Assembly: GCA_963798855.1 (NCBI GenBank) | Contig: CAWCUU010000003.1 | Coordinates: 496,001-560,000, forward strand | Direction of reading: 5' to 3' | Length of the DNA: 64,000 nucleotides | From: CAWCUU01 sp963798855 | Lineage (GTDB): Bacteria; Gemmatimonadota; Gemmatimonadetes; Longimicrobiales; RSA9 | Program-made: the position numbers and the translations under genes | Notes under the pieces: model-generated | Told to the model about the DNA's origin: nothing | The model's database searches: none | What the model saw: the letters and a program-made list of their open reading frames with translations, nothing else | Shown here: piece after piece, positions 55,230 through 64,000 of the stretch | Layout of the letters: each line of letters starts with the position of its first letter | Position numbering within the stretch: the stretch's first letter is position 1

Positions 55230-58200
55230 TTGTCCTTCGTCGTCCATGCGACGGACGCGGAGATCCGCTGCGATTCGCCGCAGGGCTGGCGTTCGAGCGC
55301 GAGCGCGGCCTTGCGTCGCCGCGGCTACGTCCTCGTGCTGGTCGCGCTCGCCACTCTGTGGCCGGCGGGGCTGCTCGGTCAGCAACAGCGGATCACGTTC
55401 CGCAACCTCACTGTCGAGGACGGGCTCTCCCAGGCCGACATCACGGCCCTGATGCAGGATTCGCTCGGCTTCCTGTGGATCGGCACCGAGGACGGGCTGA
55501 ACCGCTACGACGGCCACACGGTCCGCACGTTCAGGCCGCAGGCGTTCGACACGACGAGCCTGTCCCACCCGTGGGTGGTCGGGCTGGCGCCGGCCGGTGG
55601 GGCGAGGATATGGGTCGCGACGGAGGCGGGCGGCCTGGATCTGTACGATGCGAAGACGGAGCGCTTCACCCACGTCGCCTTCGCCGACCGCATCAGCAAG
55701 GACCTCTTCGCGCTGCTCCGGTCCCGCGACGGCACCCTGTGGATCGGCACCCGCTACGACGGTCTCTTCCATTATGACCCGGGGAGCGGCCGCGTCGAGG
55801 TGTACCGGAGCGCGCGCGGTGACTCGATCGGTCTGCCGGACAATCGGGTGTCGGGGCTGCTCGAGGACGCGCGCGGCCGCATCTGGATCGGGACGGAAAT
55901 CGGGGGGCTCGCCCGCTTCGATCCGAGCACCGGCGAGTGGAAGCGATACGCGCCGCTCGGCGGGCCGGGGTCGCTCCCCAGCGGCAGCGTTCGCGCGCTG
56001 CTTCAGGACCGGCGGGGGCGGATCTGGATCGGGACCGGTCCCGGCGGGCTCAGCCGGTACCGTCCCGAGACGGATGACTTCGCGACGTGGCGTCACGATC
56101 CGGCCGACGACGGTAGCCTCGGCGGCACCGTCGTGCTCTCGCTGCTGGAAGACCCGATTGGCAGCCTGTGGATCGGCACCACCAACGGTCTGGACCGGCT
56201 GGATGGCGAGAGCGGCAGCTTCGAGCACTTCCGGCACGATCCCGCCGATCCGCTGACCCTGATGGGCGGACCGGTGCAGTCGCTGCACATCGACCGCGCG
56301 GGCGTCTTCTGGGTCGGCACCTCTACGGGCCTCAGCGCGTTCGAGTGGAACGCGCCGCCGTTCCTGCATCTGGCGTCGAACCCGCGCGACCCGAACACCC
56401 TGGACGACGGCGACGACTGGGCCATCCACGAGGACCGTTCCGGGATTCTCTGGGTCGGCAGCGGATCGGGGCTCAACCGCGTGGACCGGAGGACGGGCCG
56501 CGTCACGCGCTACCCGGTCGATGCGGCGGATCCATCCGCGCTCCATGGGGGCGGCGTGATGGGCCTGTACGAGGACCGCGCGGGTCGTTTCTGGGTTGGA
56601 ACGCGTTCCGGCGCGCTGCAGCGCTTCGACCGCACGATCGGGCGCGTGGTCGAGCGTCTCGTGATGGATCCGGGCGACTCCACCTCGCTCGGCACCGACA
56701 ATCCCTGGCACATGCTCGAGGACCGGGAGGGGCGCTTCTGGATCACGTCCGGCGGCCGCGGCTGCCTTAGCCGGATGGAGCCGGCCACCCACACCTTCCG
56801 GCGCTACTGCCACGCCCCCGACGATCCGAATACGCCGGCGTACGACATCGCGCACGACCTCATCGAGAGCCGCACCGGCACGTTCTGGCTCGCGACGTGG
56901 GGCGGCGGGCTGGACCGCTTCGATCCAGCATCCGAAACCTTCGAGCACCACCCACACGATCCGACGAACCCGAACAGCCCCGCCTCGAACTTCATCATCG
57001 CGCTCCACGAGGATGCGGCAGGCGCGCTCTGGCTCGGGTTCTACGGAGCCGGCCTCGATCGCTTCGATCCGCAGACCGGCACCTTCACCCACTTCACGAG
57101 CGCGAACAGCGATCTGCCGAACGACATCGTGCTCGCGATCGAAGAGGACCGTGGCGGCGACATCTCGGATCAGCACCTATCGCGGGCTTTGCCGGCTCAC
57201 TCCGGCTACGGGACGGTTCCGCAACTACAGCGTCCAGGATGGACTGCAGGACCTGGAGTTCAACTCCAACGCGTCCTTCCATGCGCCGAGCGGCGAGCTG
57301 TTCTTCGGCGGGATAAACGGCGTGAACGCGTTCTTCCCGGATCGCATCCGGGACAACCCCATGGCGCCGCCTGTCGTGCTGACGGCGATGCGCATCCGTG
57401 GCGCTCCCGTGTCCATCGGCGGCGATGGCCCGCTGCAGCGGACTCTGCCGTTCACGCGGCGGATCCGGCTGGCGTACGACCAGCACGACGTCGAGATCTC
57501 CTTCGCCGCGCTGCACTACACCGACCCCGCGGCGAACCACTACCGGTATCGGTTGGAGGGGTACGACACCGATTGGAGAGAGGCCGGACCTGAGCCGACC
57601 GCCACCTACACGAACCTCGACCCGGGGAAGTACACATTCGAGGTACAGGCGGCAAACAGCGATGGCGTCTGGAACCGCGAGGGGGCCACGCTCGCGATCA
57701 CCGTGACGCCGCCAGCGTGGCGAAGCTGGTGGGCTTATGCGCTCTACGCGGCCACCGCTCTCGCGCTCCTCTTCGTGCTCCGGCGCTACGAGCTGAATCG
57801 GCTGCAGCTGAAGAGCCGCCTCGCCCTGGAGTTCACGGCGACCGAGCAGCTGCGCGAGGTGGACCGCGCGCGAAGCCGCTTCTTCGCGAACGTGAGCCAC
57901 GAGTTCCGGACGCCGCTCACGCTCACCCTGGGCCCGCTCGACGACCTCCTCGCCGGGATGCACGGTACTCTCACGGCCCCGGTCATCGAGCAGGCGCGGC
58001 TGGCGAGGCGGAACGCGGCGCGGGTGCTGGACCTGATCAACCAGATCCTCGAGCTCGCGCGCCTCGAGGCGGGCCGGACGCCACTCGCGGCCCGCCGTCT
58101 CGACCTCGGCGCCTCTGTCGACTGGGCCGCAGCAGCGTTCCGGCCGCTCGCGGAGCGTAGAGCGCTCGCCTTCGAAGTGAGCATCCCGGCCGAACCCCTG

Positions 58201-59457
58201 GCGATCTACGCCGACCCCGAGCAGCTGCAGAAGGTGCTGTCCAACCTGCTTTCGAATGCGCTGAAGTTCACGCCGGAGGGCGGCACCGTCCGGGTCGCGG
58301 TGGACTCCGACGCGGAGAGCGCGCGCATCTCCGTTCGCGACAGCGGGCCGGGCATACCGCCTGATGAGATCGTGCGCATCTTCGATCGCTTCCACCGTGT
58401 GGAGGGACCGGTGCGCGGCCAGGCGGGAACGGGCATCGGCCTGTCGCTTGCCAAGGAGCTGGTGGAGCTGCACGGCGGCACCTTGACCGTGGAGAGCGAG
58501 GAAGGCTTCGGCAGCACGTTCACCGTGACGCTGAGGCGCGGCCACTCGCACCTGTCGTCCGATCAGATCGTCGCCGGGGATGCAGCCGTGCCGTGGAGCC
58601 CCGACGCGGCAACGCCCGCGCCTCCCGTCCTGGCGCCCGAGGAGGCGGAGCCGGCCGACGACGCAGAGTCGGAGGCTCAGGACGCGACGACGGTGCTCAT
58701 CGTCGAGGACAATGCGGAAGTGCGCGCGTATCTGCGCAGTCACCTCGCGGCGACATATCGCGTCCTCGAGGCCAGTGACGGCGAGAGCGGGTTGGAGCGA
58801 GCGCGGAGCGATCTTCCCGACCTCGTTCTGTCGGACGTGATGATGGCCGGGATGGACGGCTACGCCCTCTGCCGCGCCCTGAAGAGCAGCCCCGACACCG
58901 ACTTCATTCCGGTGATCCTGCTCACGGCCCGCGCCGCGCAGGAAGACCGGCTGAGCGGACTCGGAGAGGCGGCCGACGATTATCTGACGAAGCCGTTCGA
59001 TGTGAGGGAGTTGGTGGCGCGCGTCGCAAACCTGATCGCCTCGAGGCGCACCCTGCGCGAGCGCTTCGGCGAGCTCCCACCGACGACCCTGCACGCGACG
59101 ACGATCGAAGTCCAATCAGCGGACGCGGAGTTCCTCGATCTCGTTCGAGGCACCATCGAGACGCACCTCGACGACGAGACGTTCACGGTCGACCGACTCG
59201 CCCGCGCCGTTGCGCACAGCCGGGGTCATCTGCACCGCCGGCTCCGCGCCCTGATCGACGAGAGTCCCTCCGATCTGATCCGGCGCATCCGCCTGGAGCG
59301 CGCCGCCCAGCTGCTCGAGGTCGGCGCCGGCTCCGTCGCCGGCGTCGCGGGCGCCGTCGGCTTCAAGAGCGTCGCGCACTTCTCGAACCGCTTCAAGGAG
59401 CAGTACGGCGTGCGGCCGTCCGCGTACCGATCGGAGCGACCGCTACAGCAGCCCTAG
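55230..59457 (+). CDS. Hybrid two-component sensor (propeller-Y_Y_Y-HisKA-HATPase-REC-AraC), frameshifted
   Basis: With one extra base removed near 57166 this is a ~1408-residue one-protein two-component system. In order: signal peptide (LRRRGYVLVLVALATLWPAGLLGQQQ), about 12-14 two-component-regulator propeller repeats (DSLGFLWIGTEDGLNRYDG type), a Y_Y_Y domain (HYRYRLEGYDTDWREAGPEPTATYTNLDPGKYTFEV), a membrane helix (WWAYALYAATALALLFVL), HisKA with FFANVSHEFRTPLTLTL, HATPase (DSGPGIPPDEIVRIFDRF, GTGIGLSLAKELVELHGG), a receiver (LVLSDVMMAGMDGYALCRAL), and a C-terminal AraC helix-turn-helix. Such sensors usually detect glycans in the periplasm and switch on utilisation genes. At the break, GACATCTCGGATC replaces the expected GAC-ATC-TGG-ATC. 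TTG start; TTG at 55311 is an alternative. Confidence 0.88.
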
Positions 59458-59609
59458 CCGTCCTCGACCTTGTCCACGGGTCGCCGATCCTTGCGCCCAG
59501 GTCCCAGGTGACGTGGCCGCAAGATCCCGACACCCCGCTGCTACACACCCTCCCGCCAGACCCGTCAACTTGGTCGGACCGAGGTACCGATCCCCTACCG
59601 GAGGTTGCC

Positions 59610-59879
59610 ATGTACGTGCTCGTGCACCACGCCATCCGTGACCCGGCGCGCTTCTGGGCTGCTGCGCAGGAGGCGACGCCGAATCTGCCCGAAGGGCTCG
59701 CGCTCCACCAGTCGATCGCGGCGACGGATGGCCGTCGCGCTACGTGCGTCTGGGAGGCCGAGTCCGTGGACCGGCTGCGCGCCTTTCTCGAGCCGCTGAC
59801 CGGGGATTCCAGCGTGAACGACTATTCGCAGGCCGTCAATCGGGAAGGTGTCGCGCTGCCCCCGATGATCTCGGCCTGA
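59610..59879 (+). CDS. Small conserved-looking protein, 89 residues
   Basis: MYVLVHHAIRDPARFWAAAQEATPNLPEGLALHQSIAATDGRRATCVWEAES... has the strand-helix-strand pattern of a dimeric alpha/beta-barrel (ferredoxin-like) protein. No catalytic motif is clear and I do not name a family. The start has a GGAGG site. It is placed between the sensor kinase and a response regulator, 31 bases before the latter. 59458-59609 upstream holds no gene. Confidence 0.68.
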   Translation: MYVLVHHAIRDPARFWAAAQEATPNLPEGLALHQSIAATDGRRATCVWEAESVDRLRAFLEPLTGDSSVNDYSQAVNREGVALPPMISA

Positions 59880-59910
59880 TGGCGATTCACGCCGGCGAAG
59901 GCGCCCGAGG

Positions 59911-60324
59911 GTGAGTCCGCTCACCGTGCTCGTCGTCGACGACGATGCGGACATGCGGCTGTACGTGCGGAGCTGCGTCCGCGGCCTCGGCTCCATGGTC
60001 GAGCGGGTCGTGGAGGCGGCCGACGGCCTCGAGGCGCTGCCGCTCCTCCGCTCGGGTGCGGTGGACATCGTGATCAGCGACGTATTCCTGCCGCGTTTCG
60101 ACGGCTACGCGCTGTGCGATGCCATCAAGGCCGACCCGACGCTCCAGCACATCCCGGTGCTGCTGATCAGCGGCGAAGACGCCGTTCCACCGGCCATAGT
60201 CGGCGCGGACGGCTTCCTGTCCAAGCCGTTCAACGCACTCCAACTGCAAACGGCTTTGCAGGAGCTGCTGCTCCGGCCCCCGCGGGCGTCGCCTGAGGTG
60301 CCGCCGGCGCCCAGCCCGGGCTGA
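59911..60324 (+). CDS. Single-domain response regulator
   Basis: 137 residues, receiver domain only: acidic pocket VVDDDAD, phospho-acceptor Asp in DIVISDVFLPRFDGYALCDAI, Ser/Thr switch LLISGED, and Lys in GFLSKPFN. No output domain; a short Pro-rich tail. GTG start. Stand-alone receivers usually bind a partner; the hybrid kinase just upstream is a natural phospho-donor candidate (inference). Confidence 0.88.
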   Translation: MSPLTVLVVDDDADMRLYVRSCVRGLGSMVERVVEAADGLEALPLLRSGAVDIVISDVFLPRFDGYALCDAIKADPTLQHIPVLLISGEDAVPPAIVGADGFLSKPFNALQLQTALQELLLRPPRASPEVPPAPSPG

Positions 60325-60391
60325 CCCGGATCCCGCTCCCCGACCGCAAGGCGCGGCTGGAGAGCCACCCGACCGAACACGGAGAGACCCC

Positions 60392-61159
60392 ATGAGCACA
60401 AGCCGGATCAGGACATTCCTGACCTTCGTCGCCGCGGCCCTGCTGCTGCCACTCCAGGGCACGGCCCAGCAGCAGACGCAGCCCGTGGTCTACAGCGTCT
60501 ACTATCACTGCGCTCCCGACCAGCTGGCGCGCGTGGACTCGCTGATGGGCTCGTTCTGGGCCCCGCTCGCCAGCAAGCAGGTCGCCGCGGGAAACGCGAC
60601 GACGTGGGGCTGGCTGAAGCACCACACGGGCGGCGTCTGGAATCGCGCGTTCTACTTCGTCTCTGCCGATGGGGACAAGGCCTTCGACGCGGTCGACGCG
60701 CTGAATGCCGAGGCGGCGCGGACGAACGCCGCCCTCGCACGCGAGACGGGCCGGATCTGCTCAACGCACGAGGACTACGTGTGGAACCGGATCGCCGGCA
60801 ACCAATCCCCCGCCGAGCTCGCACAGAACCGCCCGACGGGTGGCTACTCGATCTACTACGAGTGCGCGCCCGCCAGGGAGGACCGCGCCGACGCGATCGT
60901 GACCACCGCCTTCGCGCCCACGCTCGATCAGGCGGTCACGTCGGGCGGGATGCACTCGTGGTCGTGGCTGGGGCACGTGATCGGCGGCCGCTACCGGCGT
61001 CTGCTCGCGCTGGATGGCGCGAGCCCCAAGGCCATGGTTCAGGCGGTCGGAACCGTCGTCAGCGAGCTGCGCACGAAGCAGCCCGATGCCTATCGCGAGT
61101 TCAGCGAGATCTGCGACTCTCACCGCGACTACGTCTGGAACATCACGGGACCGCAATGA
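60392..61159 (+). CDS. Secreted protein with two tandem Cys-containing repeats
   Basis: 255 residues. Signal peptide (FLTFVAAALLLPLQGTAQQQ), then an internal duplication: VYSVYYHCAP...RICSTHEDYVWN (Cys40, Cys123) and YSIYYECAP...EICDSHRDYVWN (Cys158, Cys241). Each half also has a Trp-rich WGWLKHHTGGVWNR / WSWLGHVIGGRYRR segment. Two Cys at matching ends of each half suggest one disulfide per repeat. The family is not recognised; the fold resembles tandem ferredoxin-like barrels. It overlaps or just precedes the SnoaL-like gene. Confidence 0.8.
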   Translation: MSTSRIRTFLTFVAAALLLPLQGTAQQQTQPVVYSVYYHCAPDQLARVDSLMGSFWAPLASKQVAAGNATTWGWLKHHTGGVWNRAFYFVSADGDKAFDAVDALNAEAARTNAALARETGRICSTHEDYVWNRIAGNQSPAELAQNRPTGGYSIYYECAPAREDRADAIVTTAFAPTLDQAVTSGGMHSWSWLGHVIGGRYRRLLALDGASPKAMVQAVGTVVSELRTKQPDAYREFSEICDSHRDYVWNITGPQ

Positions 61160-61194
61160 TGGGTCCGACACGCACTCCAATCCACGAGGACAAG

Positions 61195-61614
61195 ATGCCG
61201 ACCACGATCATCTCGGAGCAGACCGGTACGGGCTCGATTCAGCAGGCGCGGGAGATGCTGGAGGAGGCCATCGCGAACTTCAACGCGCGTCGCTACGACG
61301 CCTATTTCGGAGCCTTCACAGACGATGTCGAGTCGTACACGGGCATCGTGACACCGCTCCGCTGGACCGGCCTGAAGCACTGGAAACAGCTCATCGGCGG
61401 CCTGGATCAGATGGCGTCGGCGAGCTTCGAGCTGCGCGAGCCCAGCTATCGCGGCTACAACGACGACGCGGTGCTCGTGAATGGGTACTTCGTGTTCACG
61501 ACCGTGTCCCCCTCCGGCGCCGTAGAGACGCAGACCGGCCGGACGTCCATGACCTGCGTGAAGCTGCGCGGCGAATGGCGCATCGCGAACCAGCACTACT
61601 CGCCGAACTTCTGA
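61195..61614 (+). CDS. SnoaL/NTF2-like protein
   Basis: 139 residues, cone-shaped NTF2-like fold: ARRYDAYFGAFTDDVESYTGIVTPLRWTGLKHWKQLIGGLDQM..., then strands DDAVLVNGYFVFTTVSPSG and MTCVKLRGEWRIANQHYSPNF. This is the DUF4440/SnoaL type that may isomerise or hydrolyse small ligands, or serve as a binding fold. The ATG at 61195 has GAGGA before it; an ATG at 61156 that overlaps the preceding stop (ATGATG) would add 13 residues. Confidence 0.85.
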   Translation: MPTTIISEQTGTGSIQQAREMLEEAIANFNARRYDAYFGAFTDDVESYTGIVTPLRWTGLKHWKQLIGGLDQMASASFELREPSYRGYNDDAVLVNGYFVFTTVSPSGAVETQTGRTSMTCVKLRGEWRIANQHYSPNF

Positions 61615-61622
61615 ACCGGAGG

Positions 61623-61798
61623 AGGCGCTAGCTGAAGGCGCTGAGTGAAGGCGCTGACTGAAGGCGTTGACTGCAGGCGGCGACGGAAAAGCGCCGCGGT
61701 CGGGTGCAACAAGAACGGGCGTCGCGGCCGGGGGGATCGGGCGCGACGCCCGTACTTCGAAACTCGAAATCGAAGTCGAAGTCGAATTCCCGTAGACG
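61623..61798. repeat. Composite repeat element, copy 2 (13-bp array + TCGAAAT module)
   Basis: Five 13-base units (AGGCGCTGACTGA type) at 61623-61687. After a GC-rich spacer come CTCGAAATCGAAGTCGAAG and AATTCCCGTAGAC, matching the end of copy 1. It lies between two convergent genes and its right end touches the stop codon of the M16 peptidase gene. Confidence 0.85.
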
Positions 61799-61799
61799 A

Positions 61800-64000
61800 T
61801 CACACCCCTCCCGGCGCCCCTTCCTCGGGCACGAGGGACACCTCGACGTACTGCTTCTCGTCGAGGTATTTGCGGGCGGCGTCGCGGATGGTCGCGGTGT
61901 CCAGGCCGGCGACGCGGCGGTCGTCGTCCCAGAAGGACGCGGGGTCGTCGCCCTCGCGGAAGATGCGGGTCAGGGCGCCGATCCAGTAGCCGTTCTGGCG
62001 CAGGGCGGTCTCGCGCGCGCGGCGCTGCGTCTCACGCACCTTCTCGACCTCCTGGGCCGCGGGGCCGGTGCTCCGCAGCGAGTCGATCTGGCGGAAGACC
62101 TCGGCGGTCAGCTCGTCGAGCCGATCGGGCGCCGCGCCGAAGTCGATGGCCAGCTCGTACTCCGGGCGCGGCTCGCGGACCGCGCCGCCGTCCACACTGA
62201 CGCCATAGGTGCCGCCCATCCTCTCGCGCAGCACGTCGCGCAGCCGCAGGCGCAGCACGTCCGCGAGCGCAGCGAGCGCGTAGCGCGCGTCCGCGGAGTC
62301 CGCCATCGGACCGTGAAAGACGATGCGGGTGCGCGCCTTCGGCTCGATGCCGCGCACGAGTCGCCGCCTGACGATGCCGTCGGGCGGCTCGATGCCGAGG
62401 TCGCGCGCGTGCTCCTTCGCGCCGGCCGCCGGCAGCGAGGCGATCCAGCGCTCGACGAGAGGGCGAACGGAGTCGGGCGCGAAGCTGCCGACGAGGACGA
62501 ACGTGAAGTCGCCTGCGTCGGCGAAGCGCTGCCGGTAGATGTCCAGGGAGCGGCCGAGGTCCATGCGCGCGAACCAGGAGCGGCTGATCGGCTCGCCGCG
62601 CGGATCATGGTTCGTCATCAGGACCTGGACGCTGTCCTCGAAGACGGCCATCGGCTCCTTGTCCCGGTTCTCGACTGCGGCCTGCCAGCGCGAGCGGAGC
62701 GAAGTGAACGCGGCGGAGTCCGCGCGCGGCGAGGTGAAGTAGAGGTAGGCGAGCTGGAACATCTCATCCAGGTCGCGCGGCGAGGCGCTGCCGCCGAGTC
62801 CCTCCTCGCGGCCCGCGATGAACGGCGCGACGGAGACCGCCTTGCCCGCCAGCGCCTTCTCGAGCTCGACGCGACTGAAGCGGCCGACGCCGCCGTTCTG
62901 GACGATGAAGCCTGCGGTCCCGCCCGGAACGTAGAGGCTGTCGGCAACGAGCGATGTGCCGCCGGGGCTGAACGCGCGCAGCAGCACCTGGTCCTGCTTG
63001 AAGTCGGTCGGGCGGAGCACGACGGTCGCGCCGTTCGAGAGCCGCCAGACCGTGGCGCCGAGGGTGTCAATGTGCTCCTCCGCGACGATGCGGCCGGGAG
63101 TCGGCGGCTGCGCGACGAGCGGCGCGTCGTTGACGCTGTCCTGGTAGGCCGCGACGTCGCGCGCCGCGATCGAATCGAAGGCCGCGAGCAGCGCGTCGGA
63201 CGTGGGCAGGTCCGCGCCCTCCGGCGCCTGCACCAGCACGACCCGGCCCGCCCGCGCCAGCCAGCGGTGCGAGAGGGAGTCGACCTCGGCCAGCGTGATC
63301 CCGGGCAGGAAGCGCTGGTAGAGCGCGTACTCCGCGGCGATCCCCGGGATGGGCTCGTCCGTGAGGAAGTTGCGGACGTACTCGTCGGCGAAGCTGGAGG
63401 ACTCGCTCTTCTCCCGCTCGGCGTAGGCGCGCTCCATCGAGCGCAGCACGTCGGCCTTCTCGCGCTGCAGCTCGCCGGCCGTGAAACCGTGGCGATACGC
63501 CCGCTCGGACTCGGTGAGCAGCGCGTCCAGACCGCGCAGCACACCACCGTCCGCCACTCCCGCCGCCATCACGTACGCGTCGGTCGTGCGCGTGAGCCCC
63601 GTATTGCCCGCATAGGCGCCGAGGAACGGCGGATCGGCCTCCTGCGTCAGCTCGTAGAGCCGCCGGTTCATCATGCCGTCCGCGAGCCCGGCGACGATCG
63701 AGCGGCGGTAGTCGCCGAGCGTCGAATCGGACGGAGCGGGGTGCTTGAAGTAGACGGAGACGGCGGACTGCGTCGCCTCGGGATCGGTCGCGATGGAGAC
63801 CAGCGTGCTGTCGTGGGGCGGGACGGGATAGCCCGGCCGGGACGCGGCGTGCGCCGGCACGGGGATGCGGCCGAAGTGATCGCGGATCAGGGCCTCGACG
63901 CGGTCCGGATCGAAGTCGCCGACCGCCACGACCGCCATCAGCTCCGGACGGTACCACGTCTGGTAGAAGCCGCGCAGAGCGGCAGGCGTCGCGGCCGCGA
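61800..64000 (-). CDS. M16 (pitrilysin-type) metallopeptidase, partial
   Basis: The gene enters from the right edge; 732 codons are visible. The frame is already open at 64000 (ALRGFYQTWYRPELMAVVAVGDFDPDRVEALIRDHFGRIP), so the true start and the zinc-binding HxxEH motif lie outside. The visible part covers the rest of the first M16 half and most of the second (LEKALAGKAVSVAPFIAGREEGLGGSASPRDLDEMFQLAYLYFTSPR, FTFVLVGSFAPDSVRPLVERWIASLP). These are clan ME peptidases that cleave peptides in the periplasm. The stop codon abuts composite repeat copy 2. Confidence 0.92.
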   Translation of the reverse strand, partial: AAATPAALRGFYQTWYRPELMAVVAVGDFDPDRVEALIRDHFGRIPVPAHAASRPGYPVPPHDSTLVSIATDPEATQSAVSVYFKHPAPSDSTLGDYRRSIVAGLADGMMNRRLYELTQEADPPFLGAYAGNTGLTRTTDAYVMAAGVADGGVLRGLDALLTESERAYRHGFTAGELQREKADVLRSMERAYAEREKSESSSFADEYVRNFLTDEPIPGIAAEYALYQRFLPGITLAEVDSLSHRWLARAGRVVLVQAPEGADLPTSDALLAAFDSIAARDVAAYQDSVNDAPLVAQPPTPGRIVAEEHIDTLGATVWRLSNGATVVLRPTDFKQDQVLLRAFSPGGTSLVADSLYVPGGTAGFIVQNGGVGRFSRVELEKALAGKAVSVAPFIAGREEGLGGSASPRDLDEMFQLAYLYFTSPRADSAAFTSLRSRWQAAVENRDKEPMAVFEDSVQVLMTNHDPRGEPISRSWFARMDLGRSLDIYRQRFADAGDFTFVLVGSFAPDSVRPLVERWIASLPAAGAKEHARDLGIEPPDGIVRRRLVRGIEPKARTRIVFHGPMADSADARYALAALADVLRLRLRDVLRERMGGTYGVSVDGGAVREPRPEYELAIDFGAAPDRLDELTAEVFRQIDSLRSTGPAAQEVEKVRETQRRARETALRQNGYWIGALTRIFREGDDPASFWDDDRRVAGLDTATIRDAARKYLDEKQYVEVSLVPEEGAPGGV

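Noticed and set aside
57094..59115. A 673-codon minus-strand open frame
   Set aside because: Antisense to the histidine kinase gene.

Overview
The window is very GC-rich, with coding strands using mostly G/C third positions and many GTG or TTG starts. The gene mix is SusC/SusD outer-membrane pair, ADOP-type ABC permease with its PadR regulator, BTAD/TPR and TolB-like/TPR proteins, a propeller-type hybrid histidine kinase, RND efflux and many lipoproteins. This suggests a diderm, aerobic, soil-type bacterium, most plausibly Gemmatimonadota. That assignment is inference from gene content; no rRNA is present.

Layout. 1-11419 is almost entirely minus strand: a cut DJ-1/PfpI gene, then a nearly gapless run read right to left (NSS transporter, propeller lipoprotein, zincin-like protein, unknown protein, polX, nth, DUF255 thioredoxin-fold protein, two zinc dehydrogenases). 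Most of these genes overlap by 1-17 bases. 11668-16383 holds glycyl-tRNA synthetase, a PRC-barrel protein, two small membrane proteins, tRNA-Ala(TGC) and a D-threonine-aldolase-like PLP enzyme. 16387-23066 holds a TonB-plug protein and a TolC/adaptor/RND efflux operon. 23317-25230 holds a desaturase with an 11-residue-repeat tail, a perfect palindrome and an Arg/Asp-rich secreted protein. 25637-31134 is a SusC-SusD-GH18 operon. 31565-34357 is aconitase A, flanked on both sides by hairpin-rich GC arrays. 34661-41908 holds two gene relics, a BTAD/TPR regulator, an aminotransferase and a second TolB-like/TPR protein. 41951-46732 holds PadR-ADOP and two lipoproteins. 46923-49829 is an App1 / M15 peptidase / membrane-protein operon. 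49869-54941 holds Mn-type SOD, an acyl-CoA oxidase-like protein and a second, Aquifex-type aconitase. 55230-61614 holds a hybrid two-component sensor and a small signalling/secreted cluster. 61800 to the end is an M16 peptidase cut by the window edge.

Most notable features: (1) three intergenic arrays of short hairpins whose stems differ but whose linkers are conserved, two of them bracketing acnA; (2) a two-copy composite repeat (13-bp units plus a TCGAAAT module) at 55.0 and 61.6 kb; (3) the 11-mer repeat tail on the desaturase; (4) four apparent +1 insertions breaking otherwise good genes, three of them at an ATC-TGG (Ile-Trp) codon pair; (5) a PolX whose polymerase site looks degenerate while its PHP nuclease site is intact; (6) an App1-type phosphatase with Asn in place of the second catalytic Asp. 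No CRISPR array, integrase, transposase or phage gene was seen.
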